Shown in pieces: positions 1-9,374 of a DNA stretch of 64,000 nt. Below the pieces are notes generated by a model that worked only from the letters and a program-made list of their open reading frames with translations, had not been told where the DNA came from and made no database searches. Position numbers and translations under genes: made by a program. Numbering within the stretch: position 1 is the stretch's first letter; each line of letters opens with the position of its first letter. Source of the stretch: Chloracidobacterium sp. (GTDB taxonomy: Bacteria > Acidobacteriota > Blastocatellia > Pyrinomonadales > Pyrinomonadaceae); NCBI GenBank assembly GCA_016712045.1, contig JADJRV010000004.1, positions 62,001 through 126,000 of the forward strand, read 5' to 3'.

Positions 1-213
1 ATCGACGCCGCCGCCGGTGCGTCCGGCGAACGCAGCGACCGGGTAAAAAGTTATGGGGAACTAAAAGACGAGGAACGCATAAATCTGATTGCGGCCCTTC
101 GCGAAACCAACTACAGGATTTACGGAACCGGCGGAGCCGCCGAGCTCCTCGGCATCAAGCCCACGACCCTAGTCTCGCGGATCAAAGCAATGAATATTCC
201 ACTCCGCCCGTAG
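1..213 (+). CDS. C-terminal end of a sigma-54-type activator (Fis-family HTH), partial
   Basis: Only the last 70 codons lie in the window; the frame is open from base 1 to the TAG at 211-213. The end reads as a Fis-type helix-turn-helix: an N-terminal helix (LIAALRETN), a turn with GTGGAAELLGIKPTTL, and a recognition helix (LVSRIKAM) close to the stop. This arrangement is typical of the DNA-binding tail of NtrC/FhlA-type enhancer-binding proteins, which activate sigma-54 promoters. The AAA+ domain and any sensory domain lie outside the window, so the signal and targets cannot be named. Confidence 0.75.
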   Translation: MDAAAGASGERSDRVKSYGELKDEERINLIAALRETNYRIYGTGGAAELLGIKPTTLVSRIKAMNIPLRP

Positions 214-228
214 TTCCACCCGACAGCA

Positions 229-2676
229 TCATAATTTCTTCAACTTTTTCTTCAACTTTCGCGGGGCGAACGTCTTGTCGTCGATCTTTACATTGTGTTT
301 GACGCTTTTGATCGTGGTGACGATGTTGCCGTTGCCGATGTTGTTGTTGACGGTTTTGAACGGCATTTTGATGCCGTCGACGTCGCGGTAGTCGGAGTAT
401 TCGACCGAGTATGGTATCTGCTGCTCGCTGGTGCTGGAGGGGATGACGCCCTCGCGTTTGAGCAGCAGAAATGTGGTGGTCGAGTAGTATTCGGTAAACG
501 CGGTGCCCTTTTCAGGGGTGAATGTAACGGCGTAGGCGTCTTCGCCGGCCACCTTTTTGACGGCGGTGATCTCGATCGTCTTATAGTTCGTTTTCCAATT
601 TAACAGCGAGTAAAAATCATTGGCGAGACGGATGTCGTCGAGCTGTTTGCCGGCATAGACCGTGCCCGGGGCGAACGAGACGACATCCTGTCCGCCGTTG
701 CCGTCAAAAAATTCCCATTCGGAGGCGATCTTTTTGCCTAGAGCGGTAAATGTCGTTTCGGCGGCAGACTTGTTCGGAGCCATTTGGTATTGCTTGCCGT
801 TTGCCTGAACGCCCTGATTCTCAAAGTCCATAGCAAATTCGGTTACTCGTGACGTGATCTTGCGCCAGTTGGCCTCGCCTCCGGCGGCGGCGAGTGCTTT
901 TTGTTGTAGTTCATCGGCGGTGATCTTTGGCTTGTCGCTAGCGGTTGTCGCCTTAAATTCAAATACGCCTGACGGTTGTGTGACGACGACGGCGGTTATT
1001 TTACCGGCGGCATCGCGTTTTGCCTTGAGCGAAAACTGGTCGGGCGGGAGCGGGTTCATTGAAAATGTGCCGTCCGGTTTTTGGACCAATGTGTAAGGCT
1101 GTTGGCCGGGAATGTTGAGAGTGACCTTGCCATCGGCATCTTTGATCTCAATATTGCCCATCTCTGTGACGTAAGTGCCAACCAGCTCTTTTGCAGCCGC
1201 TGCATCAGCTTTGGGTTCTGTCTTGGGTGCGGCGGTGCCATCGGCTTTTAGACGGGGCAATTTATGATTACCCTGCGGCTGGATCATCTCAAGCTCGGTG
1301 GCATCGCCAGTCTCGGGTGAAAATTTGGCTCCAAAACCGTCGGGCAGACCCTCGGCCTTGAAAGTACGCGGAGCGGTGCGGATCAGTTTGTAGGGCGGTT
1401 GGCCGGGCACGACGATGAACATATCTTCGCCCTCGATCTTGATCTCGATATTTCGCTCAGGCGTGCCGTATTTGCCGGCCATGAATTGCATCGTTTTGAG
1501 CGGCAGTTTGACGGCCTCGTTCTTTGGTTGCTCGGTGAGATTTGAAAAAATAACGGGCATGATATCGCTGCCCAGCGACGAGCCGGAGACATTTGTCAGT
1601 AGGACAAAGCCAAGTTTTTTCTCGGGGATCATGGCGACGAGCGAGTTAAACCCGTCGATGTTGCCGCCGTGCTGGACGACCTTTAGGCCGTTCCACTGCT
1701 GCAGAAACCAGCCAAAACCATAGTCCATGGTGCCGGCGATCTTCATCTGCGGCTTGACCCATTCAGCGTAGCCTTTTTCACTGACGAGGCGTTTGCCGTT
1801 GACCGTGCCGCCGTTCAACACGAACCGCAGCCACTCGGCCATGTCGCGTGCGCTTGAGTTGATCGAGCCGGCCGGGGCGATCTCATCGATGTCGCGAAAC
1901 GGACGTTTTGTCGTTGCTTTGGTGTCGAAATTGTAATCGTAGCCAAAGGAAAAATCTTTGGCCTTGGCCATCTGCTTCATGGACAAGTTGCTGTTCGTCA
2001 TCCCGAGAGGTGCGAAAATACGTTCGGAGATCAGCTTATTGTACGGTTTATTTTCAACGATCGACGCGATCTCGCCGGCGGCGGTGAACATTAAGTTTTG
2101 ATACTGCCATTTTTCACGGAGTTTTGCGGTCGGCTTTGCCTGTGCGGCGACCTGGATCAGCTCTTTGCGGTTCAGCTTTCCGGTGATCATCGCGAGATCG
2201 GTGCGGTTGAGGCCAGAGGCGTGGCACATCAGATCGCGGATCTGGATATTTTTGTCGGTCTCGGGGTCGTACATTTTGAAATACGGCAGATATTTTTTTG
2301 GTGAATCTTCGAGCGAGAGCTTGCCCTCATCCATCGCCATCAGGACCGACAGGGCGGTGAAAGCTTTTGTTGCCGAGCCGATCGCAAACTGGGTGTCGGG
2401 CGTGACCGCGATCTTGTTCTCAAAATCTTTGTAGCCGAGTCCCTTCATGTAGATGATCTGGTCGTCTTTAACGATAACGAGCGAGATGCCGGGAATGCCG
2501 AGCTCTTTGCGCCGTGCCTCAACCTTGTCCTCGATCGTTTGAAGCTGTTTGGAATAGTCGGCCGCTCCCGCGGTTTGAGTCGCAGTTTGCGCATAGCCGA
2601 CCTGCGGCAGCGCCGCCCACATGACTGAACACAATATTAGTAACGACAAAAATGTACTCGAAATTGACCTTTTCAT
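229..2676 (-). CDS. Secreted serine hydrolase of the beta-lactamase/penicillin-binding fold with duplicated C-terminal domain
   Basis: 815-residue exported protein. Residues 1-29 form a signal peptide ending in GYAQ. The class C beta-lactamase/esterase fold covers about 45-370: SxxK nucleophile motif SATK at 101-104, YQN at 192-194 (the YxN position) and HGG at 336-338 in place of KTG. These are the active-site motifs of the family, which includes D-aminopeptidases and esterases, so antibiotic hydrolysis is not implied. Two similar segments of about 80 residues follow (near 393-480 and 498-580), each with a PGQxPYxL core, then about 220 residues I do not recognise. The start has a GGAG ribosome binding site about 10 bases upstream. 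The gene diverges from the esterase at 2778. Confidence 0.85.
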   Translation of the reverse strand: MKRSISSTFLSLLILCSVMWAALPQVGYAQTATQTAGAADYSKQLQTIEDKVEARRKELGIPGISLVIVKDDQIIYMKGLGYKDFENKIAVTPDTQFAIGSATKAFTALSVLMAMDEGKLSLEDSPKKYLPYFKMYDPETDKNIQIRDLMCHASGLNRTDLAMITGKLNRKELIQVAAQAKPTAKLREKWQYQNLMFTAAGEIASIVENKPYNKLISERIFAPLGMTNSNLSMKQMAKAKDFSFGYDYNFDTKATTKRPFRDIDEIAPAGSINSSARDMAEWLRFVLNGGTVNGKRLVSEKGYAEWVKPQMKIAGTMDYGFGWFLQQWNGLKVVQHGGNIDGFNSLVAMIPEKKLGFVLLTNVSGSSLGSDIMPVIFSNLTEQPKNEAVKLPLKTMQFMAGKYGTPERNIEIKIEGEDMFIVVPGQPPYKLIRTAPRTFKAEGLPDGFGAKFSPETGDATELEMIQPQGNHKLPRLKADGTAAPKTEPKADAAAAKELVGTYVTEMGNIEIKDADGKVTLNIPGQQPYTLVQKPDGTFSMNPLPPDQFSLKAKRDAAGKITAVVVTQPSGVFEFKATTASDKPKITADELQQKALAAAGGEANWRKITSRVTEFAMDFENQGVQANGKQYQMAPNKSAAETTFTALGKKIASEWEFFDGNGGQDVVSFAPGTVYAGKQLDDIRLANDFYSLLNWKTNYKTIEITAVKKVAGEDAYAVTFTPEKGTAFTEYYSTTTFLLLKREGVIPSSTSEQQIPYSVEYSDYRDVDGIKMPFKTVNNNIGNGNIVTTIKSVKHNVKIDDKTFAPRKLKKKLKKL

Positions 2677-2738
2677 TAATGATTCTCCGTAAAATATGTC
2701 TTTGGTAGATTACGGCAAAATATAGCAGAAAGTTCTGT

Positions 2739-2766
2739 TTGAGTTGCGGCGAGTAGGTTCTACAAT
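2739..2766 (+). promoter_or_regulatory. Predicted promoter of the esterase gene
   Basis: TTGAGT (2739-2744), a 16-base spacer and TACAAT (2761-2766) form a sigma-70-like promoter. A start site about seven bases beyond the -10 would leave roughly five untranslated bases before the ATG at 2778, so the message would be nearly leaderless. No ribosome binding site is visible. Confidence 0.5.
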
Positions 2767-2777
2767 TTAACTAGTTT

Positions 2778-3461
2778 ATGAGCAACGATAATTTGCGAAC
2801 CGACCTCAGTATGAAAGCTGAGATCAATCTATATTACGACCTATATGTGCCGGACAATATCACAAACCCCGCACCGCTTTTAATAGCCGTACACGGGTAT
2901 GGAGCCCATAAACGCTACATGATGCGTGAGGCGAGGCTGGTTGCTGGTGATGATTTTGTGATCGCGGCGATACAGGCCCCGCATCCGCATTACCGGCGGA
3001 CGGACGACGGATATCGCATTGGTTACGGCTGGCTTTCGGATCAGAAACCCGAAGAGCATATTCGGCTGCATCACAAATTTGTGCTCGATGTGATCGAAAA
3101 GCTGGCCGCGGACGGCGTCATAGATGACAAGCGTGTGTTTATGTATGGGTTTTCGCAGGCTTGTGCGCTCAATTTTCGTTTTGCGTTCACGCACCCTGAG
3201 GTGTTGAGCGGTATCGTCGGAGTCTGCGGCGGGATTCCCGGCGATCTCGAAACTAGCGAGAAATATAAGCCTTTTTCGGCCGACACATTCTATCTGTACG
3301 GCGACGACGATGAGTTTTATACTCAGGAGCAATTTGCCGGTTTTAATGAAAAGCTCGGTACGAAACTGCCAAATTACCGCTCAAAACATTACACGGCAAA
3401 ACATGAAATCACTGAGGATATGCGCGTGGATATCAAAGATTGGCTAACAAAATTTATTTGA
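2778..3461 (+). CDS. Alpha/beta hydrolase, carboxylesterase/phospholipase type
   Basis: 227-residue cytosolic protein without a signal peptide. It shows an oxyanion-hole motif HGYGA near residue 40, a nucleophile elbow GFSQ with Ser126, an acid candidate in YGDDDEFY near 176, and a candidate catalytic His near 209 (KHEIT). This order and spacing match the carboxylesterase/lysophospholipase-like group of the alpha/beta hydrolase superfamily, which hydrolyses carboxylic esters. The substrate is unknown. The gene stands alone behind its own promoter and its last 8 bases overlap the end of the convergent cdaR gene. Confidence 0.8.
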   Translation: MSNDNLRTDLSMKAEINLYYDLYVPDNITNPAPLLIAVHGYGAHKRYMMREARLVAGDDFVIAAIQAPHPHYRRTDDGYRIGYGWLSDQKPEEHIRLHHKFVLDVIEKLAADGVIDDKRVFMYGFSQACALNFRFAFTHPEVLSGIVGVCGGIPGDLETSEKYKPFSADTFYLYGDDDEFYTQEQFAGFNEKLGTKLPNYRSKHYTAKHEITEDMRVDIKDWLTKFI

Positions 3462-4368
3462 CCGTCAATTTCCGTATCTCGGCAATGTCCTGAAGTTCGG
3501 CGGGCAATATCACCTGCGGAGCAAGTTCGCCACGGTCGTTTAGGATCATTTCTGCTTTGAGATCAGCCGCCTGTAATTTTTGCAGCAGAGTCTTTGGAGC
3601 AAACAACGTAAAGGTCGCGGTTTTGCCGGTTTCGCCAGCAACGGGAATCGTGAAAGAGCGTTCAATGCGCTTTTCGCCGATGCGGAATACGACATCGACG
3701 AACGTATTCAGCACCGCCGCTTTTGGGTTTGGGGCGCTTACGGGGATCTGTTTTGCGGTGAACTCCGCAGTCTTACCGGTCAGATCGATCTTGTCGGTTT
3801 GGACGTATTCGAGGATGCGGACGATGCTGGCGGGGCCGCGAACACGGATCTTTTGCGGTAGCACGGCGGTGTCATATACCTCAAAGCCTGCGGCGGGCTG
3901 GCCTATTGTTTCAGCCTTGACCTCGATCTCTTTTTCTTCGACGGCCTCTAGATTTACGGCGATGCGGCTCGGTGCGACCTCGACCAGTTTGATGCCTTGC
4001 GGCAGAGCGACATAGACATTGTCCGGCGAGAGCGAAACGACGCGGTCGCCGGGGGCGAGATCGGTCAGGTCGAGCGAGGCTACAAGCTCGCTGCGGTTAA
4101 TCTGCTCGATCTTTCGTTTGTCGCCGCTGATCTCGATCTCGACCTCTTGCTGCGGCACGTTCATGACCTGTGCGTTGCTCGAAATACTTAAGTTTAACGG
4201 GATGGTCAGCCGTTTCGTAGTCGGTGTCGACAGGCCGGTGACACCGAGCCAGAGGGCAAGAGTGATGACGAGCGCCAACAGTTTGAGGCCCAGATCCTCA
4301 AGAAACACCTTTCGAATGACATTGTTTTGCAAAGAGCTTGTCGCCATAACATTAGCCATTTTCGTCAA
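3454..4368 (-). CDS. cdaR: YbbR-domain protein, regulator of diadenylate cyclase (CdaR-like)
   Basis: 304 residues. One N-terminal membrane helix lies near 26-46 (LGLKLLALVITLALWLGVTGL); the rest is extracytoplasmic beta-rich sequence containing YbbR repeats (segments such as IRVRGPASIVRILEYVQT and VEIEISGDKRKIEQINRS). In Firmicutes the membrane-anchored YbbR protein CdaR binds and modulates CdaA. Here the gene starts 5 bases after the stop of cdaA, which supports the same pairing by operon context. The glmM gene that follows in Firmicutes is absent. The repeat number was not aligned formally. Confidence 0.85.
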   Translation of the reverse strand: MTKMANVMATSSLQNNVIRKVFLEDLGLKLLALVITLALWLGVTGLSTPTTKRLTIPLNLSISSNAQVMNVPQQEVEIEISGDKRKIEQINRSELVASLDLTDLAPGDRVVSLSPDNVYVALPQGIKLVEVAPSRIAVNLEAVEEKEIEVKAETIGQPAAGFEVYDTAVLPQKIRVRGPASIVRILEYVQTDKIDLTGKTAEFTAKQIPVSAPNPKAAVLNTFVDVVFRIGEKRIERSFTIPVAGETGKTATFTLFAPKTLLQKLQAADLKAEMILNDRGELAPQVILPAELQDIAEIRKLTVK

Positions 4369-4373
4369 AGTAT

Positions 4374-5213
4374 CTATCCGATAGTAGTGTCGGTCTCAGC
4401 CTCTTTCATCGCTTTTGGAATATCACGGCGCGGTTCGATCAGCGGTATCTCGAGCGCATCGAGCAGCAATTTACGTAGCTGATTTGTGTCCAGATTTCGG
4501 TGGACGACACCGGCCTCGACATATGTTATTAGCCCGGTCTCCTCGGAAACAACGATCGAGATGGCGTCGGAGCCCTCGGTGATGCCGATCGCGGCGCGGT
4601 GGCGTGTTCCGAGCTCGCGTGAAACTTGCGGGTTTTTTGTCAGCGGCAAAAAGACCGATGCGGCGGCGAGGCGTTCGTTTTGAATCACTACGGCTCCGTC
4701 GTGGAGCGGCGTTGCAGGGTTAAATATTGTGACGAGCAAGTCGTAGCTCAGACGCGCATCGAGCTGAACGCCGGCGTCGATAAAGTTTCGCAAACCGACG
4801 TTGCGTTCAATAACGATCAGGGCGCCCGTCTTTTCGGTGGCGAGCGTCGTCACCGCGAGCACGATCTCGTCATAGACGCTACCGCCAAACTGGCCGCGTT
4901 GGCGTTTCAAAATAGGAAACCGAAGCCGGTTCGCAAAAAATATCAGTGCCTGTCGGATCTCCGACTGGAAAAGAACGATGATCGCGATGCCGATAAAACC
5001 GACCGCGTACCGCAACACAAACTCCAGCGTCGATAGCTCTTGTGCCGCAGCGAGCCAATAAAGCAGCGCCAAAATGACCATCCCGACAACCGTCGGGACC
5101 GCCCGCGTACCGCGAAACAGCTTGAGCACGACATAGACGATGACAAAAACCAGCGCAAAATCCAGGACATTACGCAAGGTATTTATCGTCGGGATGTAAT
5201 TGGTAAATTCCAT
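4374..5213 (-). CDS. cdaA: Membrane diadenylate cyclase
   Basis: 279 residues. Three transmembrane segments lie within 1-85, followed by the DisA_N/DAC cyclase domain (about 100-260). Signature motifs are present: GALIVIER at 130-137, DGA at 172-174 and RHR at 204-206, the residues that bind ATP and metal in this family. The enzyme condenses two ATP into c-di-AMP, a second messenger linked to osmotic balance and wall homeostasis. It lies directly upstream of cdaR and downstream of mreB on the same strand, so envelope functions are grouped here. The length is normal for CdaA. Confidence 0.93.
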   Translation of the reverse strand: MEFTNYIPTINTLRNVLDFALVFVIVYVVLKLFRGTRAVPTVVGMVILALLYWLAAAQELSTLEFVLRYAVGFIGIAIIVLFQSEIRQALIFFANRLRFPILKRQRGQFGGSVYDEIVLAVTTLATEKTGALIVIERNVGLRNFIDAGVQLDARLSYDLLVTIFNPATPLHDGAVVIQNERLAAASVFLPLTKNPQVSRELGTRHRAAIGITEGSDAISIVVSEETGLITYVEAGVVHRNLDTNQLRKLLLDALEIPLIEPRRDIPKAMKEAETDTTIG

Positions 5214-5311
5214 CTAACCAACCATCTTGAGCCATTCTAAAAGCGTATCAACGCCATAAGAATAACATAGCAATAGGTTTGGCGACGCGGAAAATTTGAC
5301 GGGTTTTACGC

Positions 5312-6385
5312 TCACGCCTCGAACGGGATCTCGGCGTTTTGCAGGATGCTGAGTTCGTTAAATGAGACGCGTTCGAGCAGATCGGGGTCGTCAAACATCT
5401 TAATCAGACCGTGGACGGTCGCATAACGCGGCTCGTCGGCGATCGAGACTGGCAGATTGATAAACGAGCGTAAATACTGATCGATGCCCTCGAGCAGAGC
5501 GCCGCCGCCGGTGAGGATGACACCGCGATCGTAGATGTCGGCCGCGACCTCTGGCTGCAGTTCGGTAAGCGTATCTTTTACCCGCAGAGCGATGCGGCGG
5601 ACGATGCCCTCGACGATCGGATAGATCTCGCCGGAGGTGATCTCGACGGCGCCGGGGCTGCCGGTCTGGACGTCGCGGCCGCGGATCTCGATGGTCTTGG
5701 CAATGTCCTCGGGCAAAAATGTCGATGCAAATTGGGTCTTGAGCATCTCGGTCGTTTCTTCGCCAACCTGCAGCCCGCGATGGCGGCGAAGGTGCGTGGC
5801 GATGCTCTCATTGATCGCATTGCTGCCGTAACGCTCAGATGTCGAATGGACGACCGAGCCTTTAGCGATGATGGCGATATTTGTCGTACCGGCACCGATA
5901 TCGACGATGGCTGAGGCACGCTTATCAGTCGGCAGCACGCCCGCACCAAACGCGGCTGCGAGCCCCTCTTCCATCATAAAGACCTTGCCGATATGTGCGT
6001 CCTCGGCCGCGTTGAACAGAGCACGCTGCTCGACGTGCGTCACATCCGAAACTAGGCTCATGACCGCCCGAATAGTTATGTTTGGTCCGCCTGATTTTGC
6101 CTTTTTGACAAAGTGGGCGAGCATCTTTTTTGTTCGTTCAAAATCGGCGACGACACCGCCGATGAGCGGAGCTTTTACGTTGACATCGCGGCTTTCGCGT
6201 CCTGTCATGTCAAAAGCCTCTTGGCCAAATGCGACGATCTCCTCGCTCATCTCGTTGATCGCGACGAGCGATGGTTCGTCGAGCACGACGCCGCGGCCCT
6301 TGACGGCAATGATCGTACTTGCGGTACCGAGATCGATAGCCATCGAATCGGTAACCAATTTTTTGAGAGACGAGATCTTTAACAT
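5312..6385 (-). CDS. mreB: Rod shape-determining protein MreB
   Basis: 357 residues with the actin-like ATPase pattern: phosphate-1 loop DLGTAST at 18-24, phosphate-2 segment VDIGAGTTNIAII, and adenosine loop GVILTGGGALLEGI. MreB forms membrane-associated filaments that guide peptidoglycan synthesis. The usual mreC/mreD partners do not follow; cdaA and cdaR come next on the same strand after 98 bases. A TATAAT box on the minus strand (plus coordinates 6400-6405) lies 14 bases before the ATG, giving a very short leader. Family assignment is firm. Confidence 0.93.
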   Translation of the reverse strand: MLKISSLKKLVTDSMAIDLGTASTIIAVKGRGVVLDEPSLVAINEMSEEIVAFGQEAFDMTGRESRDVNVKAPLIGGVVADFERTKKMLAHFVKKAKSGGPNITIRAVMSLVSDVTHVEQRALFNAAEDAHIGKVFMMEEGLAAAFGAGVLPTDKRASAIVDIGAGTTNIAIIAKGSVVHSTSERYGSNAINESIATHLRRHRGLQVGEETTEMLKTQFASTFLPEDIAKTIEIRGRDVQTGSPGAVEITSGEIYPIVEGIVRRIALRVKDTLTELQPEVAADIYDRGVILTGGGALLEGIDQYLRSFINLPVSIADEPRYATVHGLIKMFDDPDLLERVSFNELSILQNAEIPFEA

Positions 6386-6435
6386 AAAACTATGCTTGGA
6401 TTATATGCCTATTAAGATACCACTTCCAACGGTTG

Positions 6436-8142
6436 TCAAGCCCAAATTACTTCAAAAAGCTCGACCGGTTGGACGCGGTTCTTTACGGTCAGGGGGTCGC
6501 GTTTGACCATAGGAAAGATGTCACCTGCGGCGGTTGCGGTTGCCTCGCTAATCAGGATCTGCCCGCCGGCAGCATTAGATTCGAGGCGGGATGCGAGATT
6601 GACGGTGTCGCCGATGGCGGTGTACTCAGAACGTTTTTCGGATCCGATATAGCCGATCGTCGCTTCGCCGGTGTGTAGGCCGATGCCCATGGCGACCGAT
6701 GCAAACCCGGTGGAGCTGAGCTCGGCGTTAAGTTCGACGAGCCGCTTTTGCATGGTAACCGCCGTCATTACAGCATTTATAGGGTCAGCAACGGTCGCCG
6801 TTGGTGCTCCAAAAAGGGCCATCAAACCGTCACCGATGTATTTATCGAGCGTGCCGCCGTGGTCAAAGATTATCTCGGACATCACCGAAAAATATTGATT
6901 GAGCAGGCTAACTACGCGCTCGGGATTTTCTTTCTCAGAAAAGGCCGTAAAACCGCGAATATCGGCAAAGAGAACGGTGATCGTCTGATTTACGCCGCCG
7001 AGCTTGAATGAGTCGGGGTCCTCGAGCAGTTGTTTAACAACATACTCAGGCATAAAACGGCTGTAATTTGCCCGGGCAACCTCTTCACGGGCGAGACGTT
7101 TGTGGGCCTTAACGGTCTCGACTGTGACCGCGGTCTGTGCAGCGACGGCGCTGATCAACTCGAGATGGTCAGGCGAAAATGCGGCGAACGGGTCGAGCCG
7201 GTCAGCGTAGATGACGCCGTGAACGTTTGATTGCGTGATAAGCGGGGCACATATCGTCGAACGCACCCCTTGCGACACGATCGATTCGGCTCCCTGAAAC
7301 TGCTCGTCTGTCTTAGCGTCCTGCGACAGGATTGCCACGCCCTCGGACATGACTTTTTTTGTGATCGTACGGCTGACCGTCAGTTTTTCGGTCAACTTTT
7401 CAAAGCTTGCATCGCGGGTTTTGGCACCGATCCGATAAAGCTTTTCGGTGTCTGTCTTGCCGCTTGGCGTGTCCTCCGCGAGCAGGGCGACGACGCGGTC
7501 GGCGGGGGTTCCCCGAAAAATGAGGTCCGTCGCTTTTTCAAAGATCTCTTCGAGTTCGAAAACCGTGCCGAGCGTTTTGCTCATCTCAAATAGGAGCTCG
7601 AGGATCTTTGCTTTGCGGCGGAGATCCTTGACCTCTTCGGGCGTCGCGACCGCGGATTCGAGCGAGATATTAGATTTGCGACCGATGATCTCGTTGACTG
7701 AAAGCTGGACCTGCGTATGCCCGAGCGGCAGATCGTCAAAAGCGACGCTCCGAGTTTTCATCATGTCGGAGTCGTAATTGACCAATTTATCAGGTATCGG
7801 TTCCCGAACGGGTTCGGCAACGGCCGCGACTGTTTTGAACTCAAGCGTGCTCTCACCGATCGTCATCACATCGCCGTCGGCCAGCACACATTCGAGATGC
7901 ATATTGCCGTTGATGAATACGTGATTGACGCTGCGGTATAGCTGACCGTTCTCGACAAAACCATCGACAAGTGTAAAGTTATGAGCATCAGCAGTGATAA
8001 AGGCGTGTTTGCGCGAAACGCGGCGGTCGTTGAGCAAGATATCGCTCTCTTTGGCCCGGCCAATGGAATATGTGCGGCCCGGAGAAATAGGCATTTCCCA
8101 TCGGTGTCCGGTCGGTTCTGTGATGATCAATTTAGCGCTCAA
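6436..8142 (-). CDS. FHA-GAF class III adenylate/guanylate cyclase
   Basis: 568 residues with three modules. An FHA phosphothreonine-binding domain lies at about 22-103 (SIGRAKESDILLND, RRVSRKHAFI). A GAF domain lies at about 185-345. A class III nucleotide cyclase domain lies at about 385-565. Metal-binding aspartates appear in FADIRGFT (Asp394) and in LDKYIGDG (Asp438), and the Lys before YIGD is the position that favours adenine, so cAMP is the likelier product. This is inference only. The protein is soluble, so the signal reaches it through the GAF or FHA modules. It lies 50 bases upstream of mreB on the same strand but may have its own transcript, since mreB has its own -10 box. Confidence 0.9.
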   Translation of the reverse strand: MSAKLIITEPTGHRWEMPISPGRTYSIGRAKESDILLNDRRVSRKHAFITADAHNFTLVDGFVENGQLYRSVNHVFINGNMHLECVLADGDVMTIGESTLEFKTVAAVAEPVREPIPDKLVNYDSDMMKTRSVAFDDLPLGHTQVQLSVNEIIGRKSNISLESAVATPEEVKDLRRKAKILELLFEMSKTLGTVFELEEIFEKATDLIFRGTPADRVVALLAEDTPSGKTDTEKLYRIGAKTRDASFEKLTEKLTVSRTITKKVMSEGVAILSQDAKTDEQFQGAESIVSQGVRSTICAPLITQSNVHGVIYADRLDPFAAFSPDHLELISAVAAQTAVTVETVKAHKRLAREEVARANYSRFMPEYVVKQLLEDPDSFKLGGVNQTITVLFADIRGFTAFSEKENPERVVSLLNQYFSVMSEIIFDHGGTLDKYIGDGLMALFGAPTATVADPINAVMTAVTMQKRLVELNAELSSTGFASVAMGIGLHTGEATIGYIGSEKRSEYTAIGDTVNLASRLESNAAGGQILISEATATAAGDIFPMVKRDPLTVKNRVQPVELFEVIWA

Positions 8143-8208
8143 GGTATTCGTAATTGTAATTGGTAAAACGTAAATGGTAAATTGACGGCGTCCATATTAA
8201 CTTGACCG
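8143..8208. repeat. AT-rich spacer built from GGTAA/AATTG words
   Basis: Between two divergent genes the spacer reads as imperfect iterations of TGGTAAA and AATTGGTAA words (8151-8185). A TATTAA box at 8195-8200 lies 8 bases before the ATG at 8209 and could serve as a -10 for a nearly leaderless message, but no good -35 is visible. Confidence 0.4.
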
Positions 8209-9354
8209 ATGATCTATTTCGACAACAATGCTACTACGCAGATCGCCCCGAAAGTGTTTGAGGCGATGCGGCCGTTTCTCGAAACCGAGTACTGGAACCC
8301 GTCATCGGCATACGATCGAGGAAAGGAAACCGCAAAGGCTATCGAGACGGCGCGTGAAAGTGTTGCGGCGTTGTTAGGGTCTGAAAATGCCGACGAGATC
8401 GCCTTTACGTCAGGTGGTACGGAGAGCGACAACTGGGCGATCCTCGGTGCTCTCGAGGCCAACCCGGAAAAAGACCACATCATAACGACACGGGTCGAAC
8501 ACGATGCCGTTCGCAAGTTGTGCGAAAAGCTCGAACAGCGTGGGAAACGCGTGACCTGGCTCGAAGTTGGTGAGGACGGCTCGCTGGATATTGATTCGTT
8601 GCGGACATACCTCGATGAGCGGACGGCCATCGTTTCAATAATGTTGGCTAACAACGAAACGGGCATTTTATTTCCGGTCGAGGAGATCGCGGAGATCGTA
8701 AGAGAAAATTCGGATGCTTTAGTTCATGTCGACGGCGTCAATGCCGCCGGGAAAATAGCGATAGATCTAAAAGCGACGAAGATCGACCTTTTCTCGGTGT
8801 CGGCGCATAAATTTAATGGGCCAAAGGGCGTCGGGGCGTTGTATATTCGTGACGGTGTTGATCTGCCGTCGATGTATTTTGGCGGCGGGCAGGAAAACGG
8901 TCGACGTGCCGGGACCGAGGCCGTTCATCAGATCGTCGCGATCGGAGCGGCGGCAGAACTTGTTCGCGATATGTCGCCTATGCGTTCAATTTCCGAGATG
9001 CGTGACCGTCTGGAAAATGCAATATTGGCAACGATCCCGGACGCTTACTTGAACGGCACGGCCGACGCGACAAAACGCTTGCCAAATACGTCGTATATTT
9101 CGTTCGCAAATACTAATGGCGAGACTATCCTTGCTAAACTCGATGAGGCGGGCATTTGCGTTTCGACCGGCTCGGCGTGCAATTCGCAAGACCACACGCC
9201 GTCCGGCGTTCTACAGGCGATGAACGTGCCGTACGCGCGGGCGATGGGTGCGATAAGATTTTCGCTTGGCAGAAATAATACAGCCGCCGAGGTCGAAACC
9301 GTCATCGAAGTGCTGCCCGGTATCATCGAGAACTTAAGAAAATTGGGAAATTGA
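8209..9354 (+). CDS. Cysteine desulfurase, NifS/IscS family
   Basis: 381 residues of a class V PLP aminotransferase fold. PLP-binding features include TSGGTESDN near 68-75, His98 in RVEHDAV, and the Schiff-base lysine Lys201 in SAHKFNGPKG. The active-site cysteine is Cys324 in STGSACNSQ, on the long loop typical of IscS/NifS (group I). The enzyme takes sulfur from cysteine for Fe-S clusters, thiolated tRNA and cofactors. No IscU, SufB or MnmA gene is adjacent, so the acceptor cannot be assigned from context. The ATG at 8209 starts the conserved MIYFDNNATT beginning. Confidence 0.92.
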   Translation: MIYFDNNATTQIAPKVFEAMRPFLETEYWNPSSAYDRGKETAKAIETARESVAALLGSENADEIAFTSGGTESDNWAILGALEANPEKDHIITTRVEHDAVRKLCEKLEQRGKRVTWLEVGEDGSLDIDSLRTYLDERTAIVSIMLANNETGILFPVEEIAEIVRENSDALVHVDGVNAAGKIAIDLKATKIDLFSVSAHKFNGPKGVGALYIRDGVDLPSMYFGGGQENGRRAGTEAVHQIVAIGAAAELVRDMSPMRSISEMRDRLENAILATIPDAYLNGTADATKRLPNTSYISFANTNGETILAKLDEAGICVSTGSACNSQDHTPSGVLQAMNVPYARAMGAIRFSLGRNNTAAEVETVIEVLPGIIENLRKLGN

Positions 9355-9374
9355 CTATTATTTGGGAGAAATTT

